NCBI RefSeq assembly: GCF_021568705.1
Contig: NZ_JAKGTH010000006.1
Coordinates: 1 to 64,000 of the forward strand
DNA length: 64,000 nt
From: Gillisia lutea
GTDB taxonomy: Bacteria; Bacteroidota; Bacteroidia; Flavobacteriales; Flavobacteriaceae
Reading direction: 5' to 3'
Program-made: the position numbers and the translations under genes
The notes under the pieces: model-generated
The model's input: the letters and a program-made list of their open reading frames with translations, nothing else
Database searches by the model: none
What the model was told of the DNA's origin: nothing
Shown here: positions 15,320 to 23,773 of the stretch, piece by piece
Numbering within the stretch: the stretch's first letter is position 1
Layout of the letters: every line of letters begins with the position of its first letter

Positions 15320-16459
15320 CTATTTTTTTAAGCCGGTCTCGATTTCTTGTAAAATAGAAAGATAATCTTCTCTGTTATTCACAAAATCTCGATCTGATAT
15401 ATCTATGAGTTGCACTTTGATATTACTCTGAGATTTAATGAACGATAAATAGCTCTTGTTGATATCTACCAAATATTCGGGCTGAATGTCCTGCTCGTAA
15501 TCTCTCCCACGCTTTTTAATATTCTCTAGAAGTCGCTCGGTATTTTGATATAGATAGATGTACAAATCTGGCTTCACCAGTTCTTTATACATAATGCTGA
15601 AAAGCTTATGATATAAAGCATATTCATCTTCCTGCAACGTAATTTTAGCGAAGATCAGCGATTTGAAAACATCATAATCGGAAACCACAAAATCGGCGAA
15701 AAGATCATATTGCGCCAGATCATCAGAAAGCTGTTGATACCTGTCGGCTAAAAAGGACATTTCCAAAGGAAATGCATATCGGTGCTGATCTTTATAGAAT
15801 TTAGGCAGGAAAGGATTATCCTTGAAGCGCTCTAAGATCAACTTAGCATTGAAATCCTGAGACATCATAGTAGATAAACTCGTTTTTCCGGCACCAATAT
15901 TTCCTTCAATTGCAATATAATTACAGTTGGTAAAACTGTATTTTTTAATTGGATTGGCTAAACCTTCGGTTATAGGAGTTATTTCAGACATATCACTTGT
16001 CTCCTTCAACATTTCCAGCACGCTCCGTTTTAAAATGGGATGAACCTGCTTAGCGGCAATATCTGCTAATGGCAACAACACGAATTTGCGTTCATGCATA
16101 GCCGGGTGTGGAATACGCAATTTTTCCGTTTCCAAAATATCTTCATCAATCAAAATAATATCCAGATCTAATGTGCGATTCTCATAATTGGAGGAGTCAC
16201 TTCGTATTCTCCCTAGCCCACTTTCAATATGCAATAGTTTTTCCAGCACTTTGTTAGCTGAAAATCTCGACTTTACAGAAATGCATGCATTCAGGAAAGC
16301 GTTTCCTTCAAAACCCCAGGCCGGTGTTTCATAAATCCTTGAAATTCTTTCTACTTCACCTATTTCTGTAAAAATTTTATCCACAGCAGATTGCAGTGAC
16401 TGAAGCCTGTTGCCTTGATTGCTCCCTAGGGCGATATAAAAAGTTCTAGCTGGATTCAA
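15320..16459 (-). CDS. folK: FolK-deoxynucleoside kinase fusion
   Basis: 379 residues with two enzymes. Residues 1-165 are 6-hydroxymethyl-7,8-dihydropterin pyrophosphokinase (GSNQGNR at 12-18, LDLDIILID at 97-105, PHPAMHERKFVL at 117-128), a step of folate synthesis. Residues 178-379 are a deoxynucleoside kinase (P-loop EGNIGAGKTS at 185-194, then ERFKDNPFLPKFY and a KRGRDYEQ lid region), which salvages dA/dG-type nucleosides. The fusion is familiar in Bacteroidota and is not a frameshift artefact, since one frame runs through both. The stop is 9 bp from the convergent methylase stop. Confidence 0.93.
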   Translation of the reverse strand: MNPARTFYIALGSNQGNRLQSLQSAVDKIFTEIGEVERISRIYETPAWGFEGNAFLNACISVKSRFSANKVLEKLLHIESGLGRIRSDSSNYENRTLDLDIILIDEDILETEKLRIPHPAMHERKFVLLPLADIAAKQVHPILKRSVLEMLKETSDMSEITPITEGLANPIKKYSFTNCNYIAIEGNIGAGKTSLSTMMSQDFNAKLILERFKDNPFLPKFYKDQHRYAFPLEMSFLADRYQQLSDDLAQYDLFADFVVSDYDVFKSLIFAKITLQEDEYALYHKLFSIMYKELVKPDLYIYLYQNTERLLENIKKRGRDYEQDIQPEYLVDINKSYLSFIKSQSNIKVQLIDISDRDFVNNREDYLSILQEIETGLKK

Positions 16460-16534
16460 AATGTTTTTAAGAAAATTTTAGAGGAGAATTATTTAATTTC
16501 ACAGCAAATTAAGTAAAACAAACTAACATAGGCT

Positions 16535-16542
16535 TAACTTTG
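16535..16542 (+). promoter_or_regulatory. TAnnTTTG -7 element of the queuosine transporter gene
   Basis: TAACTTTG matches the consensus 24 bp before the TTG start of the downstream gene. The -33 region is not convincing. Confidence 0.5.
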
Positions 16543-16565
16543 TTGATAAGAGTTAAAAAAATAAT

Positions 16566-17294
16566 TTGAAACTATATTCCTTAAAAAATCAGTTGCTCGC
16601 ACAACGAATTTATTTGATCTTGGGTGCACTGTTCATCACATCTTTAGTGGTTTCTAACCTTATCTTTCAAAAATTCTTTTATTGGGACTTCTTCGGAATT
16701 TACACTTTTGAGATCTCGGTAGGTATACTTCCCTACCCTATTACTTTTTTAATTACCGATATTATTAGTGAGATCTATGGAAAGCGAAAAGCAAATCAGG
16801 TAGTTACCGCAGGGATTTTCGCTTCGCTTTTCTCGCTCTTAATTATTTATACAGCCAATTTTGTTCCGGCAACTTCCTGGTCTCCAGTTCAGGATAGCTT
16901 ATTTACAAAGGTATTTGGAGCTACGGCCATTGCGGTGCTCGCATCTATGCTGGCCTATTTATTGGCGCAATATATAGACATTCAACTTTTTCATTTTTGG
17001 AAAAGGCTTACTAAAGGAAAGCACTTATGGCTTCGAAATAATTTTTCCACCTTCTTATCACAGTTCGTTGATACATTTGCGGTCTTATTCTTGCTATGCA
17101 GTTTCAATAAGATCGAATGGGAACTATTTGGAAGTCTGTTATTAAGTGGCTTCCTTTTCAAAGTATTGATTGCTGCTTGTGATACACCATTTTTGTACGC
17201 AGCAGTATACTGGCTAAGAGCAAAATTCAATTTAGAACCGGGCGAAGAATTGATTTTGGAATATCAGGAAGTCGATAATTCCCCCTTGAAATAA
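16566..17294 (+). CDS. Queuosine precursor transporter (YhhQ/DUF165 family)
   Basis: 242 residues, TTG start. Six to seven membrane helices; the family hallmark ITDIISEIYGKRKANQVV lies near residues 62-79, and an FSTFLSQFVDTFAVL segment is typical of YhhQ, whose members import preQ0/preQ1 for tRNA queuosine. The start at TTG 16566 gives the usual MKLYSLKNQL-type cytoplasmic leader. The AsmA-like gene starts 25 bp downstream on the same strand and is likely co-transcribed. Confidence 0.9.
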   Translation: MKLYSLKNQLLAQRIYLILGALFITSLVVSNLIFQKFFYWDFFGIYTFEISVGILPYPITFLITDIISEIYGKRKANQVVTAGIFASLFSLLIIYTANFVPATSWSPVQDSLFTKVFGATAIAVLASMLAYLLAQYIDIQLFHFWKRLTKGKHLWLRNNFSTFLSQFVDTFAVLFLLCSFNKIEWELFGSLLLSGFLFKVLIAACDTPFLYAAVYWLRAKFNLEPGEELILEYQEVDNSPLK

Positions 17295-17319
17295 TATAAA
17301 AACATTACTCCTTAAATTT

Positions 17320-20001
17320 ATGAAGATGAAGAAAGTATTTAAAATTATAGGGATCACCTTACTTTTGTTACTAATAGCACTTATAGCCGCACCATTTATC
17401 TTTGAATCTCAATTGAAAGACATGGTAAAAAAGACCATCAACAAGAATGTGAATGCCACAGTAGAATTCAGTGATCTTGATCTTAGCTTATTCCGAAGCT
17501 TTCCTCAGGCAACTTTGGTGCTTAGCGATGTGAGTGTGATAAATAAAGCACCTTTTGAAGGCGACACGCTCGCTATAAGTGAGGAGATCTTGTTAGAGAT
17601 GTCTATAAAGGAGCTCTTTAAAGGCAGCGATCAACCTAAAAAAATAGATGAGTTACGGCTAAAGAATACGTATGTGAACATAAAAGTTGATTCTTTAGGG
17701 AATAACAATTATGATATTGCTATTGAAGATACCACCGCTACTGCTGCAGATAGTACTTCTAATCCTTTTAAGCTAGACCTTAAAAAATACGACATCTCTA
17801 ATTCTAAATTAAGATACACCGATGAGGGCAGTAAGATCTCCTTTCTATTAGAAGATCTTAACCATGAAGGCACGGGCGATTTCTCCTTAGCGCAGTCGCA
17901 ATTAGACACAAAAACTACGGCGATCGCTTCTTTAGATTTTGATGACACCAATTATTTGAACAAGAACAAACTTGCCTTAGACGCCATTATTCAAATGGAT
18001 CTGGAAAATTTGAAATACACCTTTCTGGAGAATAGCGCCACTGTTAACAAGTTACCGCTTACTTTTGATGGCTTTGTGAAAGTAAATGAAAATAATAATG
18101 AGATAGACCTTTCTTTTAAAACCCCGTCTTCTTCCTTCAAAAACTTTCTTGCTGTAATCCCGGAAGTCTATGCGAAGAACATCGAGAATGTGCAGACAAA
18201 TGGTGACTTCATTGTAGATGGAAAGATTAAAGGGATTGTAGACGACACACATATTCCTACTATGGACATTAAGATAAGCTCTTCCAACGCGTCCTTTAAA
18301 TATCCGGAATTGCCAAAAAGTGTGGAAAACATCAACATCGATATCGATGTGCTAAATGAAACAGGACTGGTAGAAGATACTTTTTTAAGCATCAATAAAA
18401 TGAGCTTTAAAATAGATGAAGACACTTTCAGCGGGAATGGTCATGTGAAAAATCTTACCGAAAACATGCTTATCGATATGGCCTTAAAAGGAACTATTAA
18501 CCTCGCAAATATTGAAAAAGCATATCCGTTAGAATTAGAACAAGACCTCAACGGAATCCTGACCGCAGATATACAAACTGCTTTTGACATGAATTCTATT
18601 GAAAAAGAACAATATCAAAATGTAAAGAGCAGCGGAACGGCCAGCATCAAAAATTTCAGTTATAGATCTCCGGAAATCCCCAATGAGGTAAAAATTAGCA
18701 CAGCTAGTTTCAACTTTAATCAGGGAAATGTAAAAGTGCCGGAATTGGTTATGACTACCGGGCAAACTGATATAAAAGCCAGCGGAGATATTCAAAACTT
18801 CATGGGATATCTGTTTACCGATCAAAAGTTGAAAGGAAACTTCAACGTAAATTCCAATACTTTCTCTATTAACGATTTCATGATCGCAGAAACTAAAGAA
18901 GTTCCAGAGAAAACTGCTGCTGATGAGGAAGTTCAAAAGACCAAAACGGTGGCAACAGGAAAAGAAGCAGTAAAAATTCCTTCCTTTCTTGACGCAGGCT
19001 TAAGCTTTACTGCTAATAAAGTATTGTACGATAATTTAACCTTAAGTAATGTTAAAGGGAAACTGCTAATTCAAGATGAAACAGCCACTTTACAAAATAT
19101 CACCTCCAATATTTTTGATGGAAGTATCGCCTTGAACGGGAATGTATCTACCAAAAATGCGGTACCAACCTTTAAAATGGACCTGGGCTTGAATGCATTG
19201 GATATTGCAAAATCCTTTAACGGATTGGATCTATTAAAGGCCATAGCGCCTATTGCTTCTGCACTTGAAGGAAAATTACAAACCCAGATCAACCTTAGCG
19301 GGAATTTAAACGATGACCTTACTCCGCAGCTTGCTAGCTTGGCCGGAGATGCCCTTGCCGAAATACTCACTGCAGAAATTGCTCCTGAAAAACTCGCTTT
19401 ATTCTCCAAGCTCGATGAAAAGTTGAGTTTCATCAATTTAAAAGATATTGATTTGGATCACTTAAAAGGGAAAGTAACCTTTAACGATGGAAGTGTGGCA
19501 GTAGCTCCTTTCGATTTTAATATTAAAGGGATAAAGGTTACCGTAGCTGGAACACACGGTTTTGATATGAACATGAACTATAATCTAAAGCTGGATGTTC
19601 CCGCAAAGATGTTAGGCAGCGAGGTTGGCAATACCTTATCTAAACTTAGCGCGCAAGATCTTGAAAAAATGACGGTAGCGATCCCGGTGGGACTTACCGG
19701 AACCTTTCAGGCTCCAAAGATTAATCTAGATATGAAACAAGCAATTGGCAGTCTAACCACTCAAATTGTTGCTCAGCAAAAAAAGGAACTCACTCAAAAA
19801 GGAGTGGATGCCTTGGGTAATATTTTAACCGGAAAAAAGGAACAAAAACCTACAGATACTATCCCTCCCACTCCGGAACAAGCTAAAAAAGATTCCGTTA
19901 AAACTCAACAGCAGGATCAGGTAAAAGAAACCGCTAAAGATATTTTAGGTGGTATCTTAAAGAAGACTACCAAGAAAAAGGATACTTCAAAAGTGAATTA
20001 A
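17320..20001 (+). CDS. AsmA-family envelope protein
   Basis: 893 residues. One N-terminal membrane helix (about 8-27) anchors a long beta-rich periplasmic part with the AsmA N-terminal signature FSDLDLSLFRSFPQATLVLSDVSV near 46-69 and an AsmA-like C-terminal region near 560-800. The last 80 residues are low-complexity lysine, glutamine and threonine. AsmA/TAM-like proteins bridge inner and outer membranes and are implicated in phospholipid or outer-membrane protein traffic. It is probably in an operon with the upstream transporter and ends at a strong bidirectional terminator. Confidence 0.88.
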   Translation: MKMKKVFKIIGITLLLLLIALIAAPFIFESQLKDMVKKTINKNVNATVEFSDLDLSLFRSFPQATLVLSDVSVINKAPFEGDTLAISEEILLEMSIKELFKGSDQPKKIDELRLKNTYVNIKVDSLGNNNYDIAIEDTTATAADSTSNPFKLDLKKYDISNSKLRYTDEGSKISFLLEDLNHEGTGDFSLAQSQLDTKTTAIASLDFDDTNYLNKNKLALDAIIQMDLENLKYTFLENSATVNKLPLTFDGFVKVNENNNEIDLSFKTPSSSFKNFLAVIPEVYAKNIENVQTNGDFIVDGKIKGIVDDTHIPTMDIKISSSNASFKYPELPKSVENINIDIDVLNETGLVEDTFLSINKMSFKIDEDTFSGNGHVKNLTENMLIDMALKGTINLANIEKAYPLELEQDLNGILTADIQTAFDMNSIEKEQYQNVKSSGTASIKNFSYRSPEIPNEVKISTASFNFNQGNVKVPELVMTTGQTDIKASGDIQNFMGYLFTDQKLKGNFNVNSNTFSINDFMIAETKEVPEKTAADEEVQKTKTVATGKEAVKIPSFLDAGLSFTANKVLYDNLTLSNVKGKLLIQDETATLQNITSNIFDGSIALNGNVSTKNAVPTFKMDLGLNALDIAKSFNGLDLLKAIAPIASALEGKLQTQINLSGNLNDDLTPQLASLAGDALAEILTAEIAPEKLALFSKLDEKLSFINLKDIDLDHLKGKVTFNDGSVAVAPFDFNIKGIKVTVAGTHGFDMNMNYNLKLDVPAKMLGSEVGNTLSKLSAQDLEKMTVAIPVGLTGTFQAPKINLDMKQAIGSLTTQIVAQQKKELTQKGVDALGNILTGKKEQKPTDTIPPTPEQAKKDSVKTQQQDQVKETAKDILGGILKKTTKKKDTSKVN

Positions 20002-20004
20002 AAA

Positions 20005-20042
20005 ACAACTCCCGATAAACAATTATCGGGAGTTATTTTTTT
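20005..20042. terminator. Bidirectional terminator
   Basis: Perfect 12-bp arms AACTCCCGATAA / TTATCGGGAGTT with loop ACAA, flanked by A- and T-runs. It lies between the convergent AsmA-like and DUF2797 genes and serves both. Confidence 0.93.
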
Positions 20043-20836
20043 TATAATATTCCTATCTCTACTACAAAGCCTTCATGGCTGCGAATATTAAAGACCGTTC
20101 CATCTTCAAATATGAGATACTGACCTTTAATTCCTTTCAGCACGCCCTGATAAAAAGGAGCTTTAGTAAGGTTAAGGCTCTTTACTTTTGGGGGAAATTT
20201 TAAAACCGGGAATTTTATTTCGAGCTCTTTATTATTTGCTAAGTAATACTCCTTTGCCTCCTCAGGAATAAATTCTTTAAGCTTCTCTCGCTCTTCCGCT
20301 AAATTAAGATCCTTGATATCGTTGGTAAGCATCCTTCTCCAGTTGGTCTTGTCGGAAACATGTGCTTTCAAAGCAACTTCGGTGATCCCGGCTAAATATC
20401 TGTTTGGCACTTCTACGATTTCTATAGCTTCATGTGCTCCCTGATCTATCCAACGAGTAGGAATTTGGCTTTTTCTGGTTACCCCAACTTTCACGTTACT
20501 GGAATTTGCCAGGTACACTACATGAGGTTTTAACTGCACCGCCTTTTCATATTCCAGGTCTCTATCTTCAATATCTAAATGAGCTTTACTTAACTCCGGA
20601 TTCATTATCCAATCTCCCGCCTGGGGAACAGATGTATAACAATCGTAACAAAAACCCTGTGTAAAGATCTTTTTCTCCAATCCACAATTAAGGCACTGAT
20701 ATCTTAGAAAATTGATGCTGATGGTTTTATCCAGTATCTGGTTGAGATTTAAAAAATCTGATTCAAAAATTAAATAATATTCTACTTCTTTTTGAAGCTC
20801 AGTTTTCATTTTTCTCAATACACCCTCGTATCTCAT
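20042..20836 (-). CDS. DUF2797 family protein
   Basis: 264 residues starting MRYEGVLRKM, typical of the family. A zinc-finger-like pair, CLNCGLEKKIFTQGFCYDC at 48-66, is followed by a region with VYLANSSNVKVGVTRKSQ-like sequence that resembles GIY-YIG-type or T5orf172 folds, and the C terminus ends with a small beta domain. Biochemical function is not established. Located in the cytoplasm (no signal or membrane helix). The ATG at 20836 is kept because the YEGVLRKM opening is conserved in relatives I recall. Confidence 0.85.
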   Translation of the reverse strand: MRYEGVLRKMKTELQKEVEYYLIFESDFLNLNQILDKTISINFLRYQCLNCGLEKKIFTQGFCYDCYTSVPQAGDWIMNPELSKAHLDIEDRDLEYEKAVQLKPHVVYLANSSNVKVGVTRKSQIPTRWIDQGAHEAIEIVEVPNRYLAGITEVALKAHVSDKTNWRRMLTNDIKDLNLAEEREKLKEFIPEEAKEYYLANNKELEIKFPVLKFPPKVKSLNLTKAPFYQGVLKGIKGQYLIFEDGTVFNIRSHEGFVVEIGIL

Positions 20837-20957
20837 GCTTTTTTGTTTATTTTTATTGAAATTGATTTTTGTAAAGCTATAGGATTAGTTATAATTTTAA
20901 CCCAATTATATGATGCTTTAATTTTTATTAAAATATCGTTTAAAGATAAAAAGAATA

Positions 20958-22505
20958 ATGCCAATTCCACTAGTAAACTCTATTGCCTCTTGGTTTCTCA
21001 AGAAGCGCATTCACCAAATGGAGTTGTTTATGAAGTATCCGCAAGAAGTTCAAAATGAGCTTCTAAGATCCCTCATTCATAAAGCCAGACATACAGAAAT
21101 TGGTAAGAAATACGATTTTTCAGAAATACACAATTATCAAAGTTTTGCAGAACGTGTTCCCATTCATAGTTATGAAGATTATGAACCAACTATTGAACGT
21201 AGCCGACGGGGAGAAAGCAATATCTTCTGGCCGGGAGCTATAAAATTATTTGCAAAATCCAGCGGAACCACCAACGCAAAAAGCAAATTTATTCCTGTAA
21301 GTGAAGATTCTTTAGAAAGTTGCCACTATGCTGCGGGAAAAGATTTGCTATGCATGTACCTCAACAACAATCCGCAATCTCAACTTTTCACGGGAAAAAG
21401 TCTGAGACTAGGAGGAAGTAAAGAAATCTATAAGAATAATGGCACCTCCTACGGCGATCTTTCAGCAATATTAATCGATAATATGCCTTTCTGGGCAGAA
21501 TACAGTAGTACTCCCAGCAACGAAGTTTCTTTAATGAGTGATTGGGAGGTTAAGATGCAGGCTATTGTAAATGAAACTATAAAGGAAAAAGTAACTAGTT
21601 TAGCCGGAGTTCCTTCCTGGATGCTGGTTTTACTTAACAATGTACTGGAAACCAGCGGGAAGGACAACCTTTTTGAAGTGTGGCCTTCTCTAGAAGTTTA
21701 TTTTCATGGAGGTGTTAATTTCGACCCATACGCTCCTCAATACAACAAGATACTTCCAAATCCTGATTTCAGGTATTATGAGATATATAATGCTTCCGAA
21801 GGTTTTTTTGCCTGTCAGGATCAGAACGATTCCAAGGAATTATTGCTGATGCTGGATTATGGGATATTCTATGAATTCATTTCTATGGATACTTATAACA
21901 CTTCCCAACAAAAGGTAATTCCTTTAGATGAAGTAGAAATAGGTGTGAATTATGCCGTAATTATTACCACCAACGCCGGGCTTTGGAGGTATAAAATAGG
22001 TGATACGGTACGGTTTACTTCTACCAGCCCTTACAGAATAAAAGTATCGGGAAGAACAAAACATCATATTAACGTATTTGGAGAAGAACTCATTATCGAG
22101 AATAGCGACAAAGCCCTTAAAAAGGCTTCTTTAGTAACAGGGTCAGAAATTATAGATTATACCGCAGCTCCTATTTTTATGAAGGGCAAAGAAAAAGGTG
22201 CCCATGAGTGGATTATCGAATTTAAAACTCCTCCCGAAAATATTGAGCATTTTACCATAGAACTCGATATGGCCCTACAGCAGCTTAATAGTGATTATGA
22301 GGCGAAGCGTTTTAATAATATGACGCTTAATATGCCCAAAGTTCATTCTGCACGCGAGAAATTGTTCTACGACTGGTTAAAGAAAAATGATAAGCTGGGT
22401 GGGCAACATAAAATTCCACGACTTTCCAACAAACGCTGTTATGTCGAGGAGCTTTTAGAAATGAGCGGTACCACACTTACCTCAGATGATCTTTTGGAAA
22501 AGTAA
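20958..22505 (+). CDS. GH3-like acyl-adenylating enzyme family protein
   Basis: 515 residues, the full GH3 fold. Landmarks are FAKSSGTTNAKSKFIPVS near 97-114 (ATP-binding P-loop-like SSGTT motif), YNASEGFFACQ near 280-290, and a WRYKIGDTVRF motif near 344-354. In plants GH3 enzymes conjugate amino acids to jasmonate or auxin; the substrate of bacterial homologues is unknown. It is a single gene ending at a terminator. No auxin-related context is seen. Confidence 0.88.
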   Translation: MPIPLVNSIASWFLKKRIHQMELFMKYPQEVQNELLRSLIHKARHTEIGKKYDFSEIHNYQSFAERVPIHSYEDYEPTIERSRRGESNIFWPGAIKLFAKSSGTTNAKSKFIPVSEDSLESCHYAAGKDLLCMYLNNNPQSQLFTGKSLRLGGSKEIYKNNGTSYGDLSAILIDNMPFWAEYSSTPSNEVSLMSDWEVKMQAIVNETIKEKVTSLAGVPSWMLVLLNNVLETSGKDNLFEVWPSLEVYFHGGVNFDPYAPQYNKILPNPDFRYYEIYNASEGFFACQDQNDSKELLLMLDYGIFYEFISMDTYNTSQQKVIPLDEVEIGVNYAVIITTNAGLWRYKIGDTVRFTSTSPYRIKVSGRTKHHINVFGEELIIENSDKALKKASLVTGSEIIDYTAAPIFMKGKEKGAHEWIIEFKTPPENIEHFTIELDMALQQLNSDYEAKRFNNMTLNMPKVHSAREKLFYDWLKKNDKLGGQHKIPRLSNKRCYVEELLEMSGTTLTSDDLLEK

Positions 22506-22527
22506 CGTTCCAAACTGCTATAAATAA

Positions 22528-22562
22528 AAAAAACTTCAGCTTGATAGGCTGAAGTTTTTTAT
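22528..22562. terminator. Bidirectional terminator
   Basis: AAACTTCAGC / GCTGAAGTTT arms with a 7-base loop and a T-run, between the convergent GH3-like and PorV genes. Confidence 0.92.
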
Positions 22563-22579
22563 TCTGAATTATACTAGGC

Positions 22580-23761
22580 TTAGTCTAAAGTCGTATTTTC
22601 TGATGCATCTACCGGCTCCATATATTTCGCCTTCGCCGGTTTATCAAACTTAAAACTCAAGGAGATCTTCACTATTTTATCCTGATTGAAGGAAATATAA
22701 TCGGAGATAGGACTTTGATAAGCGAAATCGAACATAAACTGATTCCACATAAGGCCAGCTCCTACTGTGATATGATTCTTGAAGCCTTTCTCTTTATTTT
22801 GAGTGATGTATCCAACACGCACATTAAAGTTCTCGTTGAAATTAAGCTCTGTTCCCAAAGACAAGATCACTTCTTTCATTTCTTCAGAAAACCCATCAGG
22901 AGCATCGGTAAATGAGGTGAAAATTCCACCTATAGCGCTTTCATTAGGGACATTTCTATTATCATCGGTAGAAGGAACCAGGAATTTCATAGCTTCAGCA
23001 TAAAACGAAAGATAATCTTTGGAGGAGGTCGCTAAATGAAAACCGGAACCTATTTTCAAAGAAGTAGGTAAAGAATATTCAAAACCACTTTCATCGGCAT
23101 ATTTTAATTTTGAGCCTATGTTCTTTAAGCTAAATCCGAAGGTCCATCTATTAACATGCATATCTAATGGTTGAGAGATATAATATCCCGACACATCGGC
23201 ACTCACTGCCTGCCCGGTTTTTAACTGAACACTGGTATTATTTTGATTATCGGTGATATCTGAACGTACATATCTTCCTGTAACGGACATTCCAAATTTT
23301 TCGCTCAATTTTAAGCTATAGGCAGCATCTAATGCAAATTCATTTGGCACAAAACTTCCTACACTTATAATTTGGTCCCCCATTTGTTCTTCCATATCTA
23401 CGCTTCCATAGCTGAAATAGGTAAGAGATCCACTTAATGCAGAGTTATCGTTTATTTTTTGATAATAGCCAGCATTGGCATAGAAAATATCATCGGCATA
23501 CCCTACAAACTGAGGAATGTATGAAAGACCAACTCCCTGTGCACCTTCCTGCATAAATAAGAATTTAGCGGGATTATGAAATTGCGCAAAGGCATCGGGA
23601 ATGCTAGATACTCCTACTTCTCCCATACCTCCTGCATGCGCATCGGGAACAATTTGCAGGAATGGTGCCCCCGTGATTACGGGGCGCACTAATTCTTGAC
23701 TAAATAGGTTCGTTGCCGCTAGACTTAGACAAAGACCGAATACTATATTTTTAAAATTCAT
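22580..23761 (-). CDS. porV: Type IX secretion outer-membrane protein PorV
   Basis: 393 residues: signal peptide (about 1-22, ending LFSQ) then an outer-membrane beta-barrel of the FadL-like PorV family. Typical features are PFLQIVPDAHAGGMGEVGVSS near 34-54 and FHNPAKFLF near 61-69, with repeated aromatic strands afterwards. PorV is the shuttle that delivers type IX cargo to the surface attachment complex. It lies 12 bp downstream of the giant surface protein gene, suggesting co-expression of cargo and carrier. It could be a paralogue of the core PorV. Confidence 0.88.
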   Translation of the reverse strand: MNFKNIVFGLCLSLAATNLFSQELVRPVITGAPFLQIVPDAHAGGMGEVGVSSIPDAFAQFHNPAKFLFMQEGAQGVGLSYIPQFVGYADDIFYANAGYYQKINDNSALSGSLTYFSYGSVDMEEQMGDQIISVGSFVPNEFALDAAYSLKLSEKFGMSVTGRYVRSDITDNQNNTSVQLKTGQAVSADVSGYYISQPLDMHVNRWTFGFSLKNIGSKLKYADESGFEYSLPTSLKIGSGFHLATSSKDYLSFYAEAMKFLVPSTDDNRNVPNESAIGGIFTSFTDAPDGFSEEMKEVILSLGTELNFNENFNVRVGYITQNKEKGFKNHITVGAGLMWNQFMFDFAYQSPISDYISFNQDKIVKISLSFKFDKPAKAKYMEPVDASENTTLD

Positions 23762-23773
23762 AATTATATTAGA